NCBI GenBank assembly: GCA_017545665.1
Contig: JAFWKQ010000034.1
Span: 90,302 to 148,093, forward strand
Direction: 5' to 3'
Length of the DNA: 57,792 bases
Source of the DNA: Atopobiaceae bacterium
GTDB lineage: Bacteria > Actinomycetota > Coriobacteriia > Coriobacteriales > Atopobiaceae
The notes beneath the pieces are model-generated. The model did no database searches. It had not been told where the DNA came from and saw only the letters and a list, made by a program, of their open reading frames with translations. Shown here one piece after another: positions 51,476 to 57,792 of this stretch (its first letter is position 1; each line of letters opens with the position of its first letter). The position numbers were made by a program, and so were the translations under genes.

Positions 51476-54400
51476 CCTTGTTGTCGCGCGAGAGCTCGGG
51501 CGACGACGACGCCACGCGAAGCCGATCAGCACAAGGCCACAGAGCGCCATGCGCAGCTGTGCCTCGGGCGCCAGAGAGCCGTCTGCCGTACGAGCGAGGG
51601 GTTGCCTGCCCATATGGTCGGCAGGGCTAGCAGGGCTAGCGGGGTTGCTCGGGTCGATTGGCTTGTCTGGCACTGTGGGGTCATCGGAAGGTTCGTCGGG
51701 CGGCACGGGCGTGGGTGTCGGCGCCTTCCTCCACTGTGCCACGAAGGTGTGGTCCTCCAGCACCGTGTACGCGTCGCCCGGCTGGTACGAGGAGCCCTTC
51801 CAGTAGTCGAACTCATAGCCCGCGCGCTCGGGCTTCTCGTGGATGGAAATCTGTTCTCCGTGAAGATGCGTCTCCTTGATATTTTCGGCGCTGCCCTGGT
51901 AGGTGCCGCCGTTGAGGTCGTAGGTGATCACGTGCCGCAGGGGAACGTGCCTGTTGGTGAGCGTGGTTACGGTGCCTTCGGTCGCCGTGCCTGCCAACTC
52001 GTAACCAGCGGGCACCTCCTCTTCCGCCCAGGTGTAGGCAACCTCCTTGCCGTCTGCGTACTTTGGCAGGTCGCGCACGGTGGCAGTCCAGTCGTTGTCT
52101 TGGTTCAGGGTGACCTGCGTTCCATTGGAAAGCGTTGCCACAAGTTCGCTCGGCCTGCTACCGTCGAGGTTTTCCTCGTCGTCCCATATCTTGCGTACCG
52201 TGGCCTCGGTGGTCGCGGGAACATGCGTGTTGGTAATACGGAAGCCCTCCTCGGCGCTGCCCGCGATCGTGGTCTCGTACCCCTCCACCGGGCGCTCGCC
52301 CACGGTGTAGGCTATCGGCTTGCCGCGCCAGTTCCTCCACACGTTCTCGAACTGCCACGTCCAGTTGTCGGCCGCCGTGACGGCGCGGGACGCTTCTTCC
52401 GTACCGTCGGCATAGAGCACCACCTCTATTGCCTCGGGGCGCACGCCGTCGCGGTCGTTGTCGTCGTCCCACACCTTGGTCCCGCGGATGGTGACGTGGT
52501 CTTCCTCGTGCGTGTTCACGAGGGTGAAGCCGCTCCTCATGTCGCCTTGGACCTCGCACGCGTAGCCGTCGACCTCGTCCTCGGTCACGGTGTAGTCAAT
52601 CGGCTCGCCGTCCTTGGCCACGTCCAGGCCGGTGAAGATGCCGCGCCAGTCGTCTTGTGCGCTGAGCTCGAGGGTCCTGCCCGTGTCCTCGCCGTTCGCA
52701 AGGAGGTGTACCGTCACGGATGCGGGGCGGATACCGTCCCAGTCGTCCTGGTCTTCCCAGACCTTATGTACTTCCACATAGGTTTTGCCGGGCGTATACG
52801 TATTCGTAATGTCGTACCCGCTGTAGTCGGGGGTGAACTGTGGCACCGCATCTTCGCTTACGGTGTATGCGACCTTCCTGCCGTTACGGTACACGGGGAA
52901 GTCCTCGAAGGACCACTTCCAGTTGTTCGCGGCACTCACCTCCTGATAGGCAATGCGCATGCCGTCGGAATGCAGCCACACCAGAATGCACTCGGGATGC
53001 TCAACATTCTGTTCGCCTGCATCGTCCCAGGTCTTGGTACCCGAAATGGTGACCCGCGGCCCCTCGTGAGCGTTCCATACAAAGTAGAAGGTCGTGTCCT
53101 CGTTTTCAACTGTTTGTACCGTTGTCTCGTACTCAGGCACCACGTCTTCCGTCACGGTATACGCAATCGGCTCGCCCGCCTCGTACTTCTTGCAGTCCTC
53201 AAGGGAACCATGCCACGCGTTGTCTTCGCTCAGCGTGAGCGACTTGCCCGTATCGGCGCCATTCGCCTGAAGGTGTACGGTCACCGACGCAGGACGCAGG
53301 CCTTCCTCGTTACCCCAGTCGTCCCACACCTTGTATACGTGCAGGTCCGCAAGCTCGGGCTCGTGGGTGTTGGTAATAACGAAGCCGTCTGTCACGTTAC
53401 CCGTAATCTGCGTCGTGTAACCATCCACCGCGTCCTCTTCCACGGTATAGACCGCCGTCTCTCCGCCCAACTTCTTGGGGAAGTCCTCGAACTTCCATTC
53501 CCAGTTGTCGTCGGCTGTTACGTCCTTCCACCCTATGCGCGTACCACTGGCCACAAGCCACACACGCACGCTCTGGGGCCGCACGCCGTCGCGGTCGTTA
53601 TCGTCGTCCCACACCTTCTTGCCCGCAATGTCCACGCCTGCAGGCTCGTGGTAGTTCATTAGAATGCAATAGGTGCCCGTCTCATCCTCATAGCTTTGGT
53701 GCATGATCTCCTCATAGCCCGTAACGGGTTGTTCCTGCACGGCGTAGGTTACGGGCTTGCCTCCCGCGTTCTTGTAGAGGCCTGTTATGGTTCCCTGCCA
53801 GGCGGCGCTGTCGCCGGAGCCCGGCGTTGCCGCAAGCTGCAGGGTGCGGCCCGTAAAGCTACCGTTGGCATACAGGGCCACCGAAAGCGACAAGGGCCTG
53901 CTTCCGTCCTCGTTCTCGCGGTCGCTCCACAGCTTGTAGACCGTTACCTGGGTCGTCGCGGGATAGTGGGTGTTGGTTATGGTGAAGCCGTCTTGGACAT
54001 TGCCCGAAACCGAGGTCGTATAGCCGTCCACGGGGTCTTCGGCCACAGTGTAGACGACCTTCTTGCCGCCGCGATACTCGGGGAAGTCCCTGAACGTCCA
54101 CGACCAGCCATCGGCGGCCGTCACGTCCTTGTACGAAATGGGCAGGCCGTCGGAGAGGAGCCACAGGCGCACGCTTTCGGGGCGCAGGCCATCTCGATCG
54201 TCGCCGTCGTCCCAGACCTTCTGCACAGAGATGTCCACGTCTGGCGTCTCGTGCGTGTTGGTTACCATGAATACGTTCTTGAGCTCGCCCTCACCACGCT
54301 CGATCTTAGTCGTGTAGTCTGCGACTTCGTCCTCTGTCACGGTGTAGTTGATCTCCCGCCCGTCCTTGTTCTTGTCGAGAAGATCGAACGTCCCACACCA

Positions 54401-57400
54401 GCCGTTGCCTTCGTTGAGCACAAGCTCCTTGCCCGTATCGGCACCATTGGCTTGCAGGTGAACCGTCGCGCTCGAAGGCCGCTTGCCCTCGGCATTGCTC
54501 CAGTCGTCCCACAGCTTGAACACATGCACCTGCGTCTTGTCTGGCGTGCGTGTGTTGGTGATGTTGTAGCCGTTTATTGTCGTCGTGTAGTCTTCGATGG
54601 GATCCTCACTCACGGTGTAGACTATGCGCTCGCCGTTGCGGAATACAGGCTGGGCACCGAAGTTCCACGCCCAGCCGTCGTTGGCCGTGACGGTCTTGGT
54701 ATCCACCACTTCCCCGTTGGCGCGCAGATGCACGGTTATGCGTGCGGGCCGCTTGCCGTCCTGGTTGTTCGCGTCGTCCCACGTCTTGGTGCCTGAAATG
54801 GGGGCAGTCAGAGGCGCATGGGTGTTGGTTACCACGAAGCCGGTTTCGGCAGTTCCGTCCACCTTGGTGGTGTATTCCGCCACCGCATCTTCGGTGAGCG
54901 TGTACGCAATCTCTTGCCCGTTCGCATACTTGGGAAGGCCGCTCCAGCTATGCCGCCAGTTCTTTCCAATCGTTATGTTGGCGCTCTGCACCTCGGTCCC
55001 ATTGGCAAGGAGGCGAACCGTCACGCTTCTGGGCCTCTTGCCGTCCTGGTTATATGCGTCGTCCCACATCTTGGTTACCGTGACGGTCATGGTCTCGGGA
55101 ACGTGCGTGTTGGTTACGTTGTAGCCGTCCACTTTGGTGGTGTAGCCCTCTACGGCGTCCTCCACGATCCTGTAGGATATCTCCTTCCCGTCCCTGTACT
55201 TGGGAAGGCCGTCGAAGCTCCAGGTCCAGTTCTGGCCCTGGCCAACGGTGGCGGTACGTACCTCGCTGTCGTTCGCCAAGAGGCGCACCGTCACGCTTTC
55301 AGGCCGCTTGCCGTCCTGGTCGTTCGCATCGACCCAAGTCTTCGAGCCAGAGATCGTCACGACCTCGGGAACATGCGTGTTCGTTATGGTGAAGCCATCC
55401 TGCATGTTGCCAGAGATCACGGGTGCGGCATAGTCCTCCACGGGGTCTTCGACCACAGTGTAGGCAATTTCTTGCCTGCCATTGTTTTTGGGGACGTTCG
55501 TGAATTCCCACCGCCAGCCACTGGCCGCGTTCACCCGCCGCGTCTGCACCACGTCACTGCCGTCCATGAGCTTCACGGTAATGGAGTCGGGCCGCTTGCC
55601 GTCCTGATCGTTGTTGTCGGACCACACCTTGGTGCCCCTTACCGTTATGGTCTCGGGCTTGTGCTTGTTGGTGATAACAAAACCATTCGCCACATCGCCC
55701 GAAATAGACGGCGTGTAGCCCTCTACTGGCTCTTCCGCAATCGTGTACACATAATCCTGGCCATTTTTCTTCTTGTACTGTTCGCTGAACTGCCACGCCC
55801 AGTTGTCGGTCTCCGAAACCGTCGTGCGCTCGACCTCCTCGCCATTCCTGTACAGGATTACATCAATGGAATTGGGCCGTATGCCGTCGCGGTCGTTGTC
55901 GTCGTCCCACACCTTTGTGCCATGAACCCGTACGGTCTCGGGCTCATGTGTATTTGTAACGTCGAACCGCTTGCTCACATTCGACAACTCCGTGAGCTCG
56001 ATTGCCGTCGCGTAGCCGTCAATCGCGTCCTCGGTAAGGGTGTAATCGATCTCGCTACCCTGCTTCAACTTTAAGACTGTGTCGAACTTTGCCTGCCAGC
56101 CGTTCTTTGCGCTAAGGGTGCGACTCTGCACCATCTCGCCGTCTGCCCACAAGTGCACGGTTACGCCTTGCGGGCGAATGCCGTCGCGATCGTTGCTATC
56201 GTCCCAGCGTTTGGCGGCAGAGAAGACGACCTTTGCAGGCTCGTGGGCGTTCGTGATGTCGAGGATGTAGTCGTCGCCTCGCTGTACCGGTTCCGCATAC
56301 GTCGTGGTGTAGCCCTCTATGGGATTGTCCACAAACGAATCTCCGCTCCCCTCGGGCACATCTTCACGCACGGTGTACGTTACCTCTTTGCCGTCACGCC
56401 AAGCCGGGAACTCGCCGAAGTCGTATGTCCAGGCGCCGTTTTCGTCGGGAACCACAAGTTGCCAGGCAATGGGCAGGCCATCGGAGAGGAGCCACACCTT
56501 GACGCTGTCTGGCCTCATGCCGTCGTTGTTTTCGGCATCGTCCCACGTCTTGGTGCCGCTGATGTTCACGTAGCTCGTCTCGTGCGTGTTGGTAAGCGCT
56601 ATGAGGGTCCGGGGGTCGTCCGTGGGGTTGTCAGACTCCAGCACGTACCTAAGCGTGTTGGTAAGCGTGTAGCCAATGGGCTGCTCTTCCTCCACGGTAT
56701 AGGCAATGGGTGTGCCCGCCTCGTTCTTGGGAAGGTTTGTAAACCGGCACGTCCAGCTGTTCTGGGCGCTCAGTACCTGTTGCCTGCCTGTTCGCACACC
56801 GTTCGCGCAGAGGTACACCGTAAGGGATTGGGGCCGCACGGCCTCCGCGTTGTCGCGATCGTCCCAAACCTTGTACAGCTCCACGTCGGTGGTCTCCCAC
56901 ACATGCGTGTTGGTGATGTTCAGCACGTAGTCGCTGCCATGGGCCGACAAGGGCGCGTAGGTTGTGGTATAGCCCTCTATGGGATTGTTGGAGAAGGTCT
57001 CACCCGTACCGTCCAAGGTGTCCTCGCGCACGGAATAGGTGACTTCGTTACCATCACGATACTTGGGGAACTCCCCGAAGTCGTAGTTCCAGGCACCATT
57101 CTCGCCTGCGGAAACCACCTGCCAGGCAATGGGCGTATTGTTGGAGAGCAGCCACACCTTCACGCTCTGCGGACGGACGCCGTCGCGGTCGTTGCCGTCG
57201 TTCCAGGTTTTGGTGCCCGTGATGTGGACATCGGTTGTCTCATGCGTGTTGGTGACAAAGAACGTGTCCCTGAAGGCCTTCGCGACCTCTTCCGAATCGC
57301 CGACGATGGGTTTCCAGAATTCGGCACCAGTTTGTGTCTGCGTCGTATAGCCCTCTACGGCATCCTCGGCCACGGTGTATGCGATTTCCTTGCCGCCTGC

Positions 57401-57792
57401 GTTCTTGTCTAAGTCGGTGAACGTTCCCGTCCAGGAGTTGCCCTCGTTCAGGGTCAGCGTCTTGCCCTGCACCGGCTGCCCGTTCGCAAGGAGCCGCACG
57501 GTAACCGAGATTGGACGCACGCGCTCGCGGTCGTCCTCGTCGTCCCACACCTTGTATACGCTTACCTGGGTCTTCTGCGGCGTGTACGAGTTGGTTATGG
57601 TGAAGCCTTCCGTCGTGTTACCCGATACCGCCGTGGTGTACAGGTCCACCGCGTCCTCGGCAACGGTGTAGGCGATCTGTTTGCCGGCCGCGTTCTTGTC
57701 CAAGCCGGTGAACGTGCCCTTCCAGGAGTTGCCCTCGTTCAGGGTCAGCGTCTTGCCCTGCACCGGCTGCCCGTTCGCAAGGAGCCGCACGG
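51473..57792 (-). CDS. Giant Cna_B-repeat surface protein (N-terminus outside window)
   Basis: At least 2106 residues; the 5' end lies beyond the right edge. It consists of about 19 complete Cna_B (collagen-binding B-type) domains plus one partial, each opening with a KxWDDxxDxDGxRP motif and containing YTVxED and ending in TNTH. The Lys, Glu and Asn positions fit internal isopeptide bonds. A Listeria-type beta-grasp domain (ITYDLNGGTYQG ... FDYWKG) and a Pro/Asp linker follow. The C-terminus has LARTADGS, a hydrophobic helix and RRRR, resembling a sortase signal with LARTA in place of LPxTG. It is a wall-attached stalk or adhesin. No sortase is in the window. Confidence 0.9.
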   Translation of the reverse strand, partial: VRLLANGQPVQGKTLTLNEGNSWKGTFTGLDKNAAGKQIAYTVAEDAVDLYTTAVSGNTTEGFTITNSYTPQKTQVSVYKVWDDEDDRERVRPISVTVRLLANGQPVQGKTLTLNEGNSWTGTFTDLDKNAGGKEIAYTVAEDAVEGYTTQTQTGAEFWKPIVGDSEEVAKAFRDTFFVTNTHETTDVHITGTKTWNDGNDRDGVRPQSVKVWLLSNNTPIAWQVVSAGENGAWNYDFGEFPKYRDGNEVTYSVREDTLDGTGETFSNNPIEGYTTTYAPLSAHGSDYVLNITNTHVWETTDVELYKVWDDRDNAEAVRPQSLTVYLCANGVRTGRQQVLSAQNSWTCRFTNLPKNEAGTPIAYTVEEEQPIGYTLTNTLRYVLESDNPTDDPRTLIALTNTHETSYVNISGTKTWDDAENNDGMRPDSVKVWLLSDGLPIAWQLVVPDENGAWTYDFGEFPAWRDGKEVTYTVREDVPEGSGDSFVDNPIEGYTTTYAEPVQRGDDYILDITNAHEPAKVVFSAAKRWDDSNDRDGIRPQGVTVHLWADGEMVQSRTLSAKNGWQAKFDTVLKLKQGSEIDYTLTEDAIDGYATAIELTELSNVSKRFDVTNTHEPETVRVHGTKVWDDDNDRDGIRPNSIDVILYRNGEEVERTTVSETDNWAWQFSEQYKKKNGQDYVYTIAEEPVEGYTPSISGDVANGFVITNKHKPETITVRGTKVWSDNNDQDGKRPDSITVKLMDGSDVVQTRRVNAASGWRWEFTNVPKNNGRQEIAYTVVEDPVEDYAAPVISGNMQDGFTITNTHVPEVVTISGSKTWVDANDQDGKRPESVTVRLLANDSEVRTATVGQGQNWTWSFDGLPKYRDGKEISYRIVEDAVEGYTTKVDGYNVTNTHVPETMTVTVTKMWDDAYNQDGKRPRSVTVRLLANGTEVQSANITIGKNWRHSWSGLPKYANGQEIAYTLTEDAVAEYTTKVDGTAETGFVVTNTHAPLTAPISGTKTWDDANNQDGKRPARITVHLRANGEVVDTKTVTANDGWAWNFGAQPVFRNGERIVYTVSEDPIEDYTTTINGYNITNTRTPDKTQVHVFKLWDDWSNAEGKRPSSATVHLQANGADTGKELVLNEGNGWCGTFDLLDKNKDGREINYTVTEDEVADYTTKIERGEGELKNVFMVTNTHETPDVDISVQKVWDDGDDRDGLRPESVRLWLLSDGLPISYKDVTAADGWSWTFRDFPEYRGGKKVVYTVAEDPVDGYTTSVSGNVQDGFTITNTHYPATTQVTVYKLWSDRENEDGSRPLSLSVALYANGSFTGRTLQLAATPGSGDSAAWQGTITGLYKNAGGKPVTYAVQEQPVTGYEEIMHQSYEDETGTYCILMNYHEPAGVDIAGKKVWDDDNDRDGVRPQSVRVWLVASGTRIGWKDVTADDNWEWKFEDFPKKLGGETAVYTVEEDAVDGYTTQITGNVTDGFVITNTHEPELADLHVYKVWDDWGNEEGLRPASVTVHLQANGADTGKSLTLSEDNAWHGSLEDCKKYEAGEPIAYTVTEDVVPEYETTVQTVENEDTTFYFVWNAHEGPRVTISGTKTWDDAGEQNVEHPECILVWLHSDGMRIAYQEVSAANNWKWSFEDFPVYRNGRKVAYTVSEDAVPQFTPDYSGYDITNTYTPGKTYVEVHKVWEDQDDWDGIRPASVTVHLLANGEDTGRTLELSAQDDWRGIFTGLDVAKDGEPIDYTVTEDEVDGYACEVQGDMRSGFTLVNTHEEDHVTIRGTKVWDDDNDRDGVRPEAIEVVLYADGTEEASRAVTAADNWTWQFENVWRNWRGKPIAYTVGERPVEGYETTIAGSAEEGFRITNTHVPATTEATVRKIWDDEENLDGSRPSELVATLSNGTQVTLNQDNDWTATVRDLPKYADGKEVAYTWAEEEVPAGYELAGTATEGTVTTLTNRHVPLRHVITYDLNGGTYQGSAENIKETHLHGEQISIHEKPERAGYEFDYWKGSSYQPGDAYTVLEDHTFVAQWRKAPTPTPVPPDEPSDDPTVPDKPIDPSNPASPASPADHMGRQPLARTADGSLAPEAQLRMALCGLVLIGFAWRRRRPSSRATTR
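57411..57792. repeat. Recent duplication inside the Cna_B array
   Basis: The 91-bp segment 57411-57501 is repeated at 57702-57792 with about three mismatches (291-bp step, a multiple of three). This points to recent expansion of one Cna_B module; further copies may lie beyond the window. Confidence 0.8.

Noticed and set aside
51602..53662. 686-codon open frame antisense to the Cna_B gene (and a similar one at 54818-56074)
   Set aside because: Repetitive Val/Gly/Arg/His composition mirrors the Cna_B codons on the other strand; the Cna_B frame has periodic domain motifs and an anchor signal.

Overview
The window reads as chromosomal DNA of a moderately high-GC, strictly anaerobic bacterium. 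The best guess is an actinobacterial Coriobacteriia (Eggerthellaceae-like) gut or rumen organism. This is inference from gene content: an oxygen-sensitive class III ribonucleotide reductase with its radical-SAM activase, a fumarate-reductase-type flavoprotein beside an FMN reductase, an unusual Fe-S/flavin electron-transfer pair, acyl-phosphate (Pta/butyrate kinase) enzymes and a very large Cna_B surface protein. No rRNA or tRNA gene was found and no taxonomic marker was compared.

Layout. (1) 1-9703: a visibly AT-richer accessory cluster with a partial gene, three zinc-ribbon proteins (one with an NADase-type glycan-binding-like domain, one with a DUF5655-like domain, one with a Pro-Lys/Pro-Glu repeat and C-terminal anchor), a 1144-residue TPR-like protein, a three-TM protein with two Rossmann/RCK-like domains and a RyR-type domain, and a convergent FHA-domain protein. 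It looks like an uncharacterised signalling or conflict module. (2) 9869-11050: flavodoxin-like protein and YaiI. (3) 11088-18514: a complete type I Wadjet anti-plasmid operon (jetA-jetB-jetC-jetD) bounded on each side by a 197-bp direct repeat, each repeat made of two 66-bp inverted-repeat units. (4) 18596-21347: diguanylate cyclase and glutamate-cysteine ligase. (5) 21430-29109: a truncated NuoF-like protein with a NuoG/GltD-like fusion flavoprotein, then a tightly coupled three-gene operon (reductase/acyl-CoA synthetase fusion, ATC-hydrolase-like protein, Fe-S-motif GMC oxidoreductase). (6) 29226-29530: two opposed six-copy arrays of a 21-bp repeat. (7) 29545-33475: anaerobic RNR genes, in which the glycyl-radical C-terminus of NrdD is a separate small gene and both parts carry paired NrdR-box-like sites, then a phosphopantetheinyl transferase. 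(8) 33618-45570: fumarate-reductase-like flavoprotein, FMN reductase, PucR-type regulator, two butyrate kinases, a Pta-like enzyme, an MFS transporter, a metallo-beta-lactamase-fold protein and two small membrane proteins. (9) 45791-51430: DUF5131 protein, lipoprotein, GH13 glycosidase, HAD phosphatase, cupin and a minimal AraC regulator. (10) 51473-57792: the C-terminal 2106 residues or so of a giant Cna_B-repeat surface protein that runs off the window.

Intergenic DNA is rich in dispersed palindromes of four sequence families. Many abut or overlap stop codons and probably act as terminators. Three larger repeat structures (29226-29530, 41901-42215 and the Wadjet-flanking repeats) are not explained by ordinary terminators and are the most interesting non-coding signals.
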